Shown here: positions 19,951 to 29,530 of the stretch, one piece after another
Layout of the letters: each line of letters starts with the position of its first letter
Position numbering within the stretch: position 1 is the first letter of the stretch
Assembly (NCBI RefSeq): GCF_010993985.1
Contig: NZ_WINH01000006.1
Span: 62,001 to 126,000 of the forward strand
Direction of reading: 5' to 3'
Length of the DNA: 64,000 nucleotides
Origin: Paraferrimonas sp. SM1919
GTDB taxonomy: Bacteria; Pseudomonadota; Gammaproteobacteria; Enterobacterales; Shewanellaceae
Program-made: the position numbers and the translations under genes
Notes under the pieces: model-generated
Databases searched by the model: none
What the model was told of the DNA's origin: nothing
What the model saw: only the letters and a program-made list of their open reading frames with translations

Positions 19951-20046
19951 AAAACCTTTTCGATAAACAAGATCTTTAAACTTGTATGGCGCTTTAAATC
20001 CTAAAAGCTTCCTGCATTCCAAGTTGTTCTTGCCTGCTAACGCCAA
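19951..20046 (-). pseudogene. 3' scrap of an integrase-core transposase
   Basis: On the minus strand a short open frame reads NNLECRKLLGFKAPYKFK, resembling the tail of IS30/IS3-type transposases (pattern N.R.RK.LGFK.P). It is stopped by TAG 9 codons upstream of this motif and runs, out of the ObgE frame, into the detached obgE tail. There is no start, catalytic DDE region or terminal inverted repeat, so it is a remnant at most. The family call rests on one motif. Confidence 0.4.
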
Positions 20047-20201
20047 TGCTAGATGCTATCTATTGCCAGCTTTTGACAATAGCATACAAAATAAAACAGG
20101 GATAATTATCCCTAAAAACTGTCTAAAATACTGATCATGTGGTTATTGCTCTCAATGCTTACCGTAAAGCAGATAACTTAGGCTCTAATCTATTTTCTTA
20201 A

Positions 20202-20885
20202 ACAGGGCAGCTGCAAATCCCGCTTACTGGCCTTTACTACTACAAAGCACGGATTTATCATCCAAAGTTAGGTCGATTCCTTCAGACTGACCCAATAGGT
20301 TATGAAGATCAGATGAATCTTTATGCTTATGTGGGGAATGATCCAGTTAATGCTACAGATCCTACGGGCATGACTACGTGCTTAAATGAAGATTGCAGCA
20401 GATCATCAGTAGATACGGACGTTAATGGTGATGGAAAAACTAATATTACATTTGTAAACGATGTAAGCGGAGCACCAGCTCCTCCAAATGACTTCACTAC
20501 TGAGACAGCTACTATGATAGAAAACGCTGTGAGGGATTCGGGAGTTGATAGTGTTAATATAAATAGTACTTCAGGGAGTGCAGGAGTAAACAGAAGTTCC
20601 CCTAGGCATGGAAATGGGCAAGCGGCAGACATCAACTCTGTCAATGGACAACCTGTTGACCAAAATGGTCAGGGAGTTCAAGATCTACAAGATGCTTTCG
20701 CAAATCAAGGAAATATCCGAGAGAACTATGGCCCTTCTAGAGTTGAAGTTACAGGAGCTAATGGAACAACTGTAAATAGAGCAAACCCTAATTCTACTGC
20801 GAAAACTCCTTGGGGAAGCAGGGCTTACAACAGAAATGTTGTTAGAAAACATAGAAATCACATACACGTATCGGGACAGCAATGA
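20202..20885 (+). pseudogene. Orphan Rhs C-terminal tip with M15-like metallopeptidase toxin domain
   Basis: The frame opens after a TAA at 20199 and has no start for the first 37 codons. It begins inside an Rhs/YD repeat core: [48 protein letters not shown]. After this core, about 170 variable residues follow, the organisation of polymorphic toxin tips. Counting from the in-frame ATG at 20313 (190 codons), it has H99-x2-G-x-A-x-D106 ([12 protein letters not shown]) and a final NHIHV with H183/H185. That is the zinc-ligand pattern of M15 D-Ala-D-Ala peptidases, so the predicted target is peptidoglycan. No Rhs N-terminus or good ribosome site is visible, so this is a displaced cassette, silent unless recombined. 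A 4-nt overlap (ATGA) couples it to the next gene. Confidence 0.82.
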
Positions 20886-21301
20886 GAATAATTATCGCAC
20901 TGAGTTTGCTTTTAATTTCAGCTTGCACTCAAGCTAATTCAAAATGTTTAGGGAGTGATCAACTTAGCACTGTTGCTAGATATGAATGCCTATCAAACAA
21001 TGCTTTTGTTGCATTATCCGAAGTTGGCAAGCATCTAGACAATGAGTTGGCTAGAGTTAAACTCTATAAATTAGATGGAGAATTAACATTAAGTAGTACT
21101 CCTCCAGATTACGTGATTTCTATCACAAGCTTGGATATTGGTGAGCCTGTGGTGATCTTGGGGTTGAAAACTAATCAGTCTATAAGACTCAATTTAAATT
21201 CCCAAAATGGCTTTGACTTAGTTGATACTTCTGGACAGCAACAATTTAGAATAGTTTTTAACGGCTATGAAGATATTTCGGTTAACGGAGTAACTTTTTA
21301 A
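20882..21301 (+). CDS. Lipoprotein, probable immunity protein for the Rhs M15-like toxin
   Basis: A 139-aa protein with a lipoprotein signal: [15 protein letters not shown], lipobox ISAC, with lipidated Cys15 followed by Thr, so outer-membrane sorting is expected. The mature part is small, beta-rich and unfamiliar to me. Overlap of its ATG with the toxin stop is the usual arrangement of toxin and immunity genes. An envelope-located immunity protein is what a peptidoglycan-cutting toxin would need. The role is inference from position, export and size; no family match is claimed. Confidence 0.7.
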   Translation: MRIIIALSLLLISACTQANSKCLGSDQLSTVARYECLSNNAFVALSEVGKHLDNELARVKLYKLDGELTLSSTPPDYVISITSLDIGEPVVILGLKTNQSIRLNLNSQNGFDLVDTSGQQQFRIVFNGYEDISVNGVTF

Positions 21302-21310
21302 TTTGAATCC

Positions 21311-21333
21311 AAAGCCTCGCTAGTCGGGGCTTT
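21311..21333 (+). terminator. Weak hairpin after the lipoprotein gene
   Basis: AAAGCCTCG / CGGGGCTTT gives a 9-bp stem (one T-G pair) with a CTAGT loop, 9 nt after the stop at 21301. The T-run after it is short, so efficiency is doubtful. The stronger hairpin at 21413-21442 lies beyond it. Confidence 0.5.
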
Positions 21334-21407
21334 ACTTCAATATACGAGTTAAAAATTTACCTCTCAATGTAGGCCGATAGCAATTTGTATAAATCACAAT
21401 TCGCTAA

Positions 21408-22708
<1,301 letters not shown>

Positions 22709-22718
22709 TTAAAAAAAC

Positions 22719-22747
22719 AAAAGCCCCGCCAATAGGCAGGGCTTTTT
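22719..22747 (-). terminator. Terminator of rplU-rpmA
   Basis: The stem AAAAGCCCCGCC / GGCAGGGCTTTT has one internal mismatch and an AATA loop, and is followed on the minus strand by TTTTGTTTTTTT. It lies 25 nt past the rpmA stop. Confidence 0.88.
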
Positions 22748-22771
22748 AAAATTCTTAGCAAGAATTACTGA

Positions 22772-23029
22772 TTATTCAGCTTCGATGCTTACGAATTTAC
22801 GGTTCTTTGCGCCTTTAACTTCAAATTTTACTTTGCCGTCAGCAGTAGCGAAAAGAGTGTGGTCTTTACCGATGCCTACGTTAGTACCAGCGTGGAACTT
22901 AGTACCACGTTGACGAACGATGATGTTACCAGCTAAAACTGATTCACCACCGAAACGCTTAACACCAAGACGTTTACTTTCTGAATCGCGACCGTTCTTA
23001 GTAGAACCACCAGCTTTTTTATGTGCCAT
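22772..23029 (-). CDS. rpmA: Large-subunit ribosomal protein bL27
   Basis: An 85-aa ribosomal protein whose N-terminus reaches the peptidyl transferase centre. It opens [19 protein letters not shown] with the family's invariant AHKK.GGST block, followed by GVKRFGGE and IVRQRGT. It is cotranscribed with rplU (14 nt gap). There is no cleavable N-terminal extension of the Firmicutes kind. Confidence 0.97.
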   Translation of the reverse strand: MAHKKAGGSTKNGRDSESKRLGVKRFGGESVLAGNIIVRQRGTKFHAGTNVGIGKDHTLFATADGKVKFEVKGAKNRKFVSIEAE

Positions 23030-23043
23030 TAGTCAGACTCCTA

Positions 23044-23361
23044 TTAAGCGTTAATGCCAGTAATTTTCACTTCAGTAAACCATTGACGGTGACCCGCTTG
23101 TTTACGTGAGTGCTTACGACGACGGAACTTAACGATCTTAACTTTCTCGCCACGACCGTGAGTTACAACTTCTGCAGTTACTTTACCGCCAGCAACGAAA
23201 GGTGCACCAATTTGCACGTTTTCACCGTCAGCAACAAGAAGTACTTCATCGAATTCGATGGTAGCACCAGTTTCTACATCTAATTTTTCAAGGCGAAGGG
23301 TGTGACCTTCAGCAACACGGTGTTGTTTACCACCGCTTTGGAAAACAGCGTACATAGCCAT
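23044..23361 (-). CDS. rplU: Large-subunit ribosomal protein bL21
   Basis: A 103-105 aa 23S rRNA-binding protein. It shows [13 protein letters not shown] at the start and the C-terminal [17 protein letters not shown] rRNA-binding stretch. Two starts are possible: ATG 23361 (MAMYAV) or ATG 23355 (MYAV, the usual family start). The GGAG box is 4 nt from the first and 10 nt from the second. First gene of rplU-rpmA; the 256-nt divergent gap to ispB should hold both promoters. Confidence 0.97.
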   Translation of the reverse strand: MAMYAVFQSGGKQHRVAEGHTLRLEKLDVETGATIEFDEVLLVADGENVQIGAPFVAGGKVTAEVVTHGRGEKVKIVKFRRRKHSRKQAGHRQWFTEVKITGINA

Positions 23362-23617
23362 TTAACTCCACATTAGTGCGCAAACTAAATTCAAAAAATG
23401 AATGAATGTTAGCTGCGTCTTAAATTTCTAGACAATGGTGGCGGATTCTACATGGAGGTTAAACATCAAGCAAGCATAAATTGAAAAAGATCGATAAAAT
23501 CTTTAATAAGGTGATCTTGCTACAGATAGATGCTGCCCTCGTTCATTTTTTCAGGTAGAATTTCGCCAACTATTAAAGCTTTCGCAAAATTTGAAGCGAT
23601 TTTACCACGAGTCATCC

Positions 23618-24589
23618 ATGGATCTACAAGCAATTCGTAATTTAACTGCCGAAAACATGAAGGCAGTCAACCAATTGATCCTTGAGCAAGTACAATCGGA
23701 TGTTGTGCTCATTAACCAACTAGGTCACCACATTGTTCATAGCGGTGGTAAGCGCATGCGCCCTATGCTGGCGACATTAGCCGCTAATGCTTTAAATTAT
23801 CAAGGCGACCAACATATAAAGCTAGCTGCTGTCATTGAATTTATCCATACTTCCACGCTACTTCATGATGATGTGGTGGATGAGTCGCATATGCGTCGCG
23901 GACAACCAACCGCCAATGCCGTATTTGGTAACAGTGCCAGCGTGTTAGTGGGTGACTATTTATACACGCGCTCATTCCAGCTGATGGCACAAATGCAAAA
24001 CATGCGCGTGATGGAAGTGATGGCAGACGCCACCAACATTTTGGCCGAAGGTGAAGTGTTGCAGTTGATGAACTGTAATGACCCAGAAACCGATGAAGCC
24101 AACTACATGCGTGTTATCTACTGTAAAACCGCAAAGTTATTTGAAGCAGCCACCCGCTTAGGTGGGGTGCTTGCAGGTGCCAATGCCGAACAAGAGCAAG
24201 CCTTAGCTGATTACGGCATGTACCTAGGTACTGCGTTCCAGCTGATTGATGATGTATTAGATTACACCGCAGACGCCGACGAACTAGGCAAGAATATTGG
24301 TGATGATCTTGCTGAAGGTAAACCAACGCTGCCGCTTATTTACGCCATGGCTAACGGCAATGCCGAACAGTCAGAAATGATCAAACAAGCCATCGAAAAA
24401 GGTGATGGTACCGATAACCTAGAAGCTATCTTAGTGGCCCTAAAAGAGACTGGCGCCCTAGACTATGCTACCAATAAAGCCATTACAGAGTCAGAGAAAG
24501 CCATTACGGCCCTAAACTGCATTCCAGAGTCTGATTATAAGCAGGCATTAATTGGCCTTGCCAAAATCGCTGTAGAGCGTTCGCACTAA
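23618..24589 (+). CDS. ispB: Octaprenyl diphosphate synthase
   Basis: Extends farnesyl diphosphate to the octaprenyl side chain of ubiquinone and menaquinone. The ATG at 23618 gives 323 aa, the same as the E. coli enzyme; the longer frame to 23591 adds nine unrelated residues. It has the first Asp-rich motif LLHDDVVDESHMRRGQPT (about residues 81-98) and the second QLIDDVLDYTAD (about 208-219). Divergent from rplU-rpmA, a widespread arrangement, and closed by a strong terminator. Confidence 0.95.
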   Translation: MDLQAIRNLTAENMKAVNQLILEQVQSDVVLINQLGHHIVHSGGKRMRPMLATLAANALNYQGDQHIKLAAVIEFIHTSTLLHDDVVDESHMRRGQPTANAVFGNSASVLVGDYLYTRSFQLMAQMQNMRVMEVMADATNILAEGEVLQLMNCNDPETDEANYMRVIYCKTAKLFEAATRLGGVLAGANAEQEQALADYGMYLGTAFQLIDDVLDYTADADELGKNIGDDLAEGKPTLPLIYAMANGNAEQSEMIKQAIEKGDGTDNLEAILVALKETGALDYATNKAITESEKAITALNCIPESDYKQALIGLAKIAVERSH

Positions 24590-24614
24590 CAGCTAGTAAG
24601 CTATGAAAGATGAT

Positions 24615-24644
24615 AAGCCCGCTATTTGACTAGCGGGCTTTTTT
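24615..24644. terminator. Terminator between ispB and the convergent orphan
   Basis: A perfect 10-bp stem (AAGCCCGCTA / TAGCGGGCTT) has a 6-nt loop and is followed by TTTTTA on the plus strand, 25 nt after the ispB stop. The convergent gene ends 4 nt beyond it. Confidence 0.9.
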
Positions 24645-24647
24645 ACT

Positions 24648-25334
24648 TCAAAAGTAACCATATTCAATAATATAGCCTCCATGCTCATCATCGAAAATAT
24701 ATTCGGTGACATAAATACTTGGATTAGCTTTTTTGAATTCTATTAGACGTTTAGCTGTAATTTCCGAGCCTAAGTGCATTCCAGTTATTATGCATCGCTG
24801 TACTTTACAATACTGTAGGTCAACACTCAGAAAATTTTGGTTTGGTAAATTTCCCCAATTATCTACCCACTCAGATTGATCTTCATGAACAAAAGCATTG
24901 AGCATATCCTGAATAAATTGGTCTTTATCATTTTGCAAACGTTCACTAGCAAGCTCACTCATATATACAAAGTGGATAATTTCATCTCTAGCTTTAACTG
25001 GTAAATAAACCTTTTCATCTAGCACAGCCCACCACCCTGATTGCTCAGATAGTTTAACTAATTTCCAATATAAGGGAGTATTATTTCTAACCACCTCGAT
25101 ATTTGCGATTGCTTGCGGCAATTCTAATTCATCAACAACTTCTTCAGGCTGAGTATCTCCTGTGGTGATGACTTCGTAATCAAGCTCTAAACTATGCCCC
25201 ACTCTCGAGGTATGCATAGGTTTTGAGTCTATAGAGTCTGGAGTGATTGGATCGCGAACTCCTTGCTGCCCCCCCGAAAAACAAATCACAATTAAGGTAA
25301 AAATAAATAATAATGCCCATAATAATCTGCTCAT
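24648..25334 (-). CDS. Membrane-anchored protein of unknown function
   Basis: A 228-aa protein starting at ATG 25334, 8 nt after an AAGGAG box; the in-frame GTG at 25343 is less likely. One N-terminal hydrophobic segment (LLWALLFIFTLIVICFSGG) is an anchor or uncleaved signal, so the bulk is periplasmic. The soluble part is acidic, with a KLVKLSEQSGWW block and two closely spaced cysteines (LQYCKVQRCI) near residue 185. I recognise no family. It stands alone between the ispB terminator and a repeat-rich intergenic stretch, suggesting accessory DNA. Confidence 0.65.
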   Translation of the reverse strand: MSRLLWALLFIFTLIVICFSGGQQGVRDPITPDSIDSKPMHTSRVGHSLELDYEVITTGDTQPEEVVDELELPQAIANIEVVRNNTPLYWKLVKLSEQSGWWAVLDEKVYLPVKARDEIIHFVYMSELASERLQNDKDQFIQDMLNAFVHEDQSEWVDNWGNLPNQNFLSVDLQYCKVQRCIITGMHLGSEITAKRLIEFKKANPSIYVTEYIFDDEHGGYIIEYGYF

Positions 25335-25502
25335 AAACAACACTCCTTGTCTTTTTTGAGTACAAAATAAAATACCGTTTCCTTTTTGGCAACGCTAGCT
25401 GGTTGCTATTTATGCAACTGCGTTCTAGACTGGCCAATGTTATTAAGTTGTTTAACTAGGGTCTGTTGGCCTTACTATCATTCATTTTTTAAAGGTAACA
25501 CC

Positions 25503-25544
25503 ATGAGATTACAGTACATAAGCTTCGGTTCGAATTTTTCTTAG
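25503..25544 (+). CDS. Possible 13-codon ORF with a good ribosome site
   Basis: ATG at 25503 follows an AAAGG box by 7 nt and encodes MRLQYISFGSNFS before TAG. The same frame is open for about 60 codons beyond a second TAG at 25566-25568, with a hairpin at 25611. It may be a leader peptide, a degenerate longer gene or chance. The rest of 25335-25683 shows nothing else I can name. Confidence 0.25.
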   Translation: MRLQYISFGSNFS

Positions 25545-25610
25545 CTCGATTTCCTATGCCCTGCCTAGGAGATCTTGTTCTTCTGGGTGACCGCCAAAGC
25601 CTATGTGCAC

Positions 25611-25634
25611 AGCCCAGAAAATTCTGGGCTTTTT
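25611..25634 (+). terminator. Rho-independent terminator-like hairpin
   Basis: AGCCCAGAA / TTCTGGGCT is a perfect 9-bp stem with a 2-nt nominal loop (in practice 4 nt), followed by TTTTTAAT. It lies 67 nt after the 13-codon ORF, with no larger gene upstream on this strand. Confidence 0.7.
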
Positions 25635-25683
25635 AATGCCCAAAAACGAATTAAGAGAGACGTAAAATGGGTATTAACACAGC

Positions 25684-25937
25684 AGGGTCTGCGAACCTTT
25701 GCTGTTTGTTTCTGCAGCAGTTTGTTAGCCTTTTATACAAGGCGGAGCGATTGACGTGTGGTTATTGCTTCAACGCAGTAGAAATGGCTAACAAACGCTG
25801 CCCTTCGGGTGCGTTTAAAGGTCAACCTATCTGCGTTGCTCTCATTTTACATAGAATAACTATGCTTCAATTCGAGTGCCTTGCTATCTTGCCCTTTAAT
25901 TCGCACATAAAGGAAACATGAAAGGTCCGCAGACCCT
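25684..25937. mobile_element. 254-bp MITE-like element with 17-bp terminal inverted repeats
   Basis: The left end AGGGTCTGCGAACCTTT (25684-25700) and right end AAAGGTCCGCAGACCCT (25921-25937) are complementary at 16 of 17 positions. Inside is a second inverted pair, GTTTGTTAGCC (25720-25730) and GGCTAACAAAC (25786-25796). No transposase is encoded; an 84-codon frame from ATG 25667 runs through it but looks non-genic. No clear target duplication was found. It directly precedes a beheaded regulator fragment, consistent with an insertion or deletion at that edge. Confidence 0.55.
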
Positions 25938-25951
25938 CATAAAAACATTAA

Positions 25952-26146
25952 ACATTAAACACTGATGCCACCAAATTAGACGTGATTGCACTAGAGATGC
26001 ATTTAAACAAATCAACCATCAGTAAAATGGGCAACAAATCTTTAGGGCAAACCAATCTTGCTAAGCTAAAAGACTTTGTTGAGGCCACAGGCGGTTCATT
26101 AGCCATAGAAATTACTACCGCCGATGGCAGCACTATCCATATTTAA
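25952..26146 (+). pseudogene. Truncated XRE-like DNA-binding protein
   Basis: Open from 25952 to the stop at 26144-26146 with no convincing start (GTG at 25982 and ATG at 25997 are internal). The peptide contains an HTH-like segment, ALEMHLNKSTISKM, followed by LKDFVEATGGSLAIEIT and DGSTIHI. That tail is the one seen in XRE proteins of the type often paired with toxins (L..FVEA.GG.L.I....DG). The N-terminal part of the HTH domain is missing, 14 nt after the inverted-repeat element ends. Homology is recognised by pattern only. Confidence 0.5.
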
Positions 26147-26224
26147 AGTTTATTGATCATCCACCTTTGCAAACCATACATTCGTGCTAAGTTAAAAGCA
26201 TCATGGTTTGTAGAGGTGATGATT

Positions 26225-26437
26225 ATGGACAATCAATTAAAATCAATTCTAACCCTATCCAGTAAAGGCTTACTGTTCGGCCTGAGCATTGGCCTGTGCC
26301 TCACCGGCGCTTACGACATCCACATCAACACCGCCCAAGGCAACTTCAGCGCATTAGGCGTCGACAAACTGATCATAGGCGTCAGCCTAGGATTTATCAG
26401 TGCGATGGTTTTGAGTTGGGAAAAAGTTGAAAGTTAA
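26225..26437 (+). CDS. Small two-helix membrane protein of unknown function
   Basis: The ATG at 26225 lies 7 nt after AGAGGTG and gives 70 aa; the frame also opens at 26153 without a ribosome site. Two hydrophobic segments (GLLFGLSIGLCLTGAY and IIGVSLGFISAMVLSW) flank a short loop. No family is recognised. Its TAA stop is immediately joined by the 7-bp tandem array, the last base pairs of the gene reading as degenerate units of it (AAAGTTG, AAAGTTA). Confidence 0.6.
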   Translation: MDNQLKSILTLSSKGLLFGLSIGLCLTGAYDIHINTAQGNFSALGVDKLIIGVSLGFISAMVLSWEKVES

Positions 26438-26509
26438 ACGTCAAACGTCAAACGTCAAACGTCAAACGTCAAACGTCAAACGTCAAACGTCAAACGTCAA
26501 ACGTCAAAC
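26436..26509. repeat. 7-bp tandem array (AAACGTC), 10.6 copies
   Basis: Ten perfect AAACGTC units at 26436-26505 plus AAAC. Two imperfect units precede it inside the end of the small membrane protein gene. No spacer structure exists, so it is a simple-sequence array and not a CRISPR. It lies outside coding sequence as drawn. Confidence 0.97.
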
Positions 26510-26633
26510 AGCATTATATTTACCTAGGGTAAACCTACCAAGCTAAAAGCTTTCACGTATCTACAAGCTAGGCGAAATTGAGACAAGGCTTTACGAAGCT
26601 AACGCAGTATCAATGAGAAAAGCGAAGAAATTT

Positions 26634-26760
26634 TAGCTGCAATCTCTAGGAAGCTCTAACAAGGCGACAAGTTCACTCAGCCCCATGAGCGTAGTTCGCT
26701 ACGTGATTGGGGTGAGTGAACGCCGTCAACGCAGTTAGAGCGAAGTAGAGGCCGCAGCTA
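26634..26760. repeat. 127-nt imperfect palindrome ending at the ppc stop codon
   Basis: Arms pair from outside in: TAGCTGC/GCAGCTA, CTCT/AGAG, GCTCTAAC/GTTAGAGC, GTTCACTCA/TGAGTGAAC, CCCCA/TGGGG and CGTAG/CTACG, around a TTCG loop at 26695-26698. The symmetry centre is exact. The right arm's last three bases are the ppc stop codon. The remaining bases of 26510-26633 look like the flank of a dispersed repeat; no gene is seen there. Confidence 0.8.
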
Positions 26761-29376
26761 GCCGGTGTTGCGCATACCAGCAGCTATACCGCCGATAGAC
26801 AGCATCAACGCCTGCTCTACTTGCTCGGTATCTTCAGTCCTTGAACGCTTTAACAACTCCGCCTGCAGATAGTTAAGCGGATCGATATAAGGGTTCCTCA
26901 ATTTTACAGACTCTTTATTCCATGGCAGATGATCCATCAACTGCTGTTCTTCCGTCAGACTTAAGACTGTTTCAATACCTAATTGCAAGCGTTGTCTAAG
27001 TGCTTGTCCAATATGATGCAGCTCTGGATCAACTAACAAATTTTCATAATATTTTGCTATCGCAATATCAGATTTTGCGAAGACCATTTCCAGCATCGAA
27101 ATGCGGGTATTAAAGAAGGGCCACTCCTTAATCATTTGTTTGATTAACTGTTGCTGGCCCCCCTCTATGGCATTAGCCAAGGCTTCACCGGCGCCTAGCC
27201 AAGCTGGCAGCATCATGCGGTTTTGCATCCAAGCAAAAATCCAAGGAATAGCCCTTAGACTTTCAATGCCACCCGCGCGTCGTTTCGCTGGGCGCGAACC
27301 GAGTGGCAGTTTTGCTAATTCTTGCTCTGGCGTAGCGGTAGCAAAGTATTCAACAAATTTAGGCTCACCACGCACCACCTCGCGGTATCTAAGCACAGAA
27401 TCTTCTGCTAAAGCTTGCATGGAATCGCGCCAGCTTTGCTGAGGCTGTGGCGGTGGCAGTAATGTCGCCTCTACCACGGCAGCGGTATATAAGGTGAGTG
27501 ACTGTATTGCCAGTTTGGGGAGACCAAATTTAAAGCGGATCATCTCCCCTTGCTCAGTCACCCGAATGCGGTGATCGACACTGCCTGGAGGCTGAGACAA
27601 AATCGCTTGATGAGCTGGGCCGCCACCACGACCAATGGTACCACCACGACCATGGAACAAAGTCAGCTCAACGCCCTTTGCTTGGCAGACTTCAACTAAT
27701 TGTTCTTGAGCACGATACTGAGCCCAAGCGGCAGCAAATACCCCCGCATCTTTAGCCGAATCACTGTAGCCAATCATCACCTGTTGCTGGCCTTGGCAGT
27801 ATCCTAAATACCAATCAATATTAAATAATTGCTGCATGGTTTGTTTAGCAACATTGAGATCATCCAAGGTCTCAAATAACGGTACGATGCCAATATTATG
27901 CTGACAACCACACTCTTTTAGTAATAACAGCACTGCCAATACATCAGAAGGTGAGGTCGCCATAGAAATAACATAGGAACCTAAGGCTGCAGGGTTCTGT
28001 TTGGCAACTAAGCGGCAAGTATCAAACACCTCTTGCACATCCGGGCTAGGTTGCCAGTTTAAGGGTAATAATGGCCGCTTATTGGTGAGCTCATTTAATA
28101 AGAAGTTTTGCTTTTCTTGCTCGTTCCAGCTGCCATAATCCCCTAATCCCAAATAACGAGTAAGCTCACTAATGGCTTCGGTGTGGCGGGCAGAGTCTTG
28201 ACGAATATCCACCCTAAGTAAATGCACACCAAACGTTCCCAAACGCCTTAGTACATCGAGCAAGCGGCCATTTGCGATCAACCCCATATGCTGCTCTTTT
28301 AAACTGTTGTACATGGCTGTCATGGGCACTAATAACTGAGATTTATCAGAAATAATAGCCTGAGGATCAATCTCATAGCCTTGGCCTTTTAATTCAGCCT
28401 TCAGCCAAGCAATCGTATCATGCAACTTGCTGCCTATTTGCCTTAATATAAAACGATAGGGCTCAAAATTTCCTTCAGCTAACGCCGTTACTTCGTCATT
28501 AGCACGCTCCATTGGCAGCTCGGTAATGAGCTCACGCACTTCGGTTAAATACAGCTCTGCAGCACATAGGCGGTTTCTTAGCAGCACCTCTTTAGTCACT
28601 TTGGCGGTCACAAATGGATTACCATCTCGGTCCCCCCCCATCCAACTTGAAAACTGAATCGGTGCTGCCTCTGTACCCAAGTTAAAGCCTGTTGCTTCAA
28701 ATAACTTGTCATTGAGCTGTCTTAAGTATTTGGGCATGGCCTGCCATAGGGAATTGGTGATTGTGCTCAGTCCCCAGCTGGCCTCATCCACCGGGGTTGG
28801 GCGCTCTTTACGCACCTCTTTAGTATGCCAGATTTGGGCAATAAGTTGACGCAGACGCAGCATCGTATCTTGGCGGGATTGCTCCGAAATAATCGGATTT
28901 TCTAGCTCGAATAAGCAATCGATAATTTCGTTGTATTTTTGAATTTGAGTCCGGCGAGACACCTCTGTAGGGTGAGCAGTCAACACTAAATCAATCGATA
29001 GATTACGAACACTCTCAAGCAGTTGCTGTGGTGACTTATCGCTCAGCTTAGTAAATAAAGGAACTAATGGATTTTCAGCGGCGAACTGATCTGACGCATG
29101 GGCAATGCCATGGAATTGTTCTGCTAAATTAGCTAAATTTAAGAATTGGCTAAAAGCTTTAACTACATGGGCTAATTGATTATCTGGGATACTCGTCAGC
29201 AAATCCAACATTTGCTGCTGGGCTCCGCTCTCTCCCTGACGAGCAGCCTTGGCTTCGGCGCGAATGGCTTCAATTTTATCTAAAAACTCTTGGCCTAGGT
29301 GCTCTTTCATCGTGTCACCTAAAATCTGCCCCATTATGTTAACATTCGACTTAAGGGCGGCATATGCTTCCGTCAT
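26758..29376 (-). CDS. ppc: Phosphoenolpyruvate carboxylase
   Basis: Anaplerotic enzyme fixing bicarbonate on PEP to give oxaloacetate. The ATG at 29376 (GGAG box 6 nt upstream) gives 872 aa, close to the E. coli 883; an ATG at 29388 is in frame but lacks a box. Signatures are [14 protein letters not shown] (catalytic His), [47 protein letters not shown] and the C-terminal [10 protein letters not shown], which carries the allosteric end of the family. Its stop codon is the edge of the 127-nt palindrome, which may act as its 3' stem. Confidence 0.97.
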   Translation of the reverse strand: MTEAYAALKSNVNIMGQILGDTMKEHLGQEFLDKIEAIRAEAKAARQGESGAQQQMLDLLTSIPDNQLAHVVKAFSQFLNLANLAEQFHGIAHASDQFAAENPLVPLFTKLSDKSPQQLLESVRNLSIDLVLTAHPTEVSRRTQIQKYNEIIDCLFELENPIISEQSRQDTMLRLRQLIAQIWHTKEVRKERPTPVDEASWGLSTITNSLWQAMPKYLRQLNDKLFEATGFNLGTEAAPIQFSSWMGGDRDGNPFVTAKVTKEVLLRNRLCAAELYLTEVRELITELPMERANDEVTALAEGNFEPYRFILRQIGSKLHDTIAWLKAELKGQGYEIDPQAIISDKSQLLVPMTAMYNSLKEQHMGLIANGRLLDVLRRLGTFGVHLLRVDIRQDSARHTEAISELTRYLGLGDYGSWNEQEKQNFLLNELTNKRPLLPLNWQPSPDVQEVFDTCRLVAKQNPAALGSYVISMATSPSDVLAVLLLLKECGCQHNIGIVPLFETLDDLNVAKQTMQQLFNIDWYLGYCQGQQQVMIGYSDSAKDAGVFAAAWAQYRAQEQLVEVCQAKGVELTLFHGRGGTIGRGGGPAHQAILSQPPGSVDHRIRVTEQGEMIRFKFGLPKLAIQSLTLYTAAVVEATLLPPPQPQQSWRDSMQALAEDSVLRYREVVRGEPKFVEYFATATPEQELAKLPLGSRPAKRRAGGIESLRAIPWIFAWMQNRMMLPAWLGAGEALANAIEGGQQQLIKQMIKEWPFFNTRISMLEMVFAKSDIAIAKYYENLLVDPELHHIGQALRQRLQLGIETVLSLTEEQQLMDHLPWNKESVKLRNPYIDPLNYLQAELLKRSRTEDTEQVEQALMLSIGGIAAGMRNTG

Positions 29377-29530
29377 TACTAGCTCCATCTATTACTGACA
29401 CTCACTTTAGGTTAGCGTCATATCTATGTAGAAAACAACCCCAAACAGGAACCATTCATCCACAAAAGGACTCTCATTTATAAATAAGATACCCTAATTT
29501 GGCTAGTATTTAGACATGAAAAATTTAGTA

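Noticed and set aside
25192..25437. 81-codon minus-strand ORF overlapping the orphan at 24648-25334
   Set aside because: No ribosome site and no pattern; out-of-frame overlap with a gene that has an AAGGAG box.
25520..25545. tRNA T-arm-like GGTTCGAAT
   Set aside because: No acceptor stem, anticodon arm or CCA context; an isolated match inside a short ORF.
25720..25796. Integron attC-like site (GTTAGCC ... GGCTAACAAACGC)
   Set aside because: The order and consensus of the core sites are wrong for attC: GTT comes first and AAC last, and the purine/pyrimidine pattern fails. It is better read as an internal inverted repeat of the element at 25684-25937.
25667..25921. 84-codon plus-strand ORF
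   Set aside because: It coincides with the inverted-repeat element and has Cys/Phe-rich, non-genic composition; probably the element's own sequence and not a protein gene.
26436..26509. CRISPR array
   Set aside because: Units are 7 bp with no spacers and no cas genes in the window.
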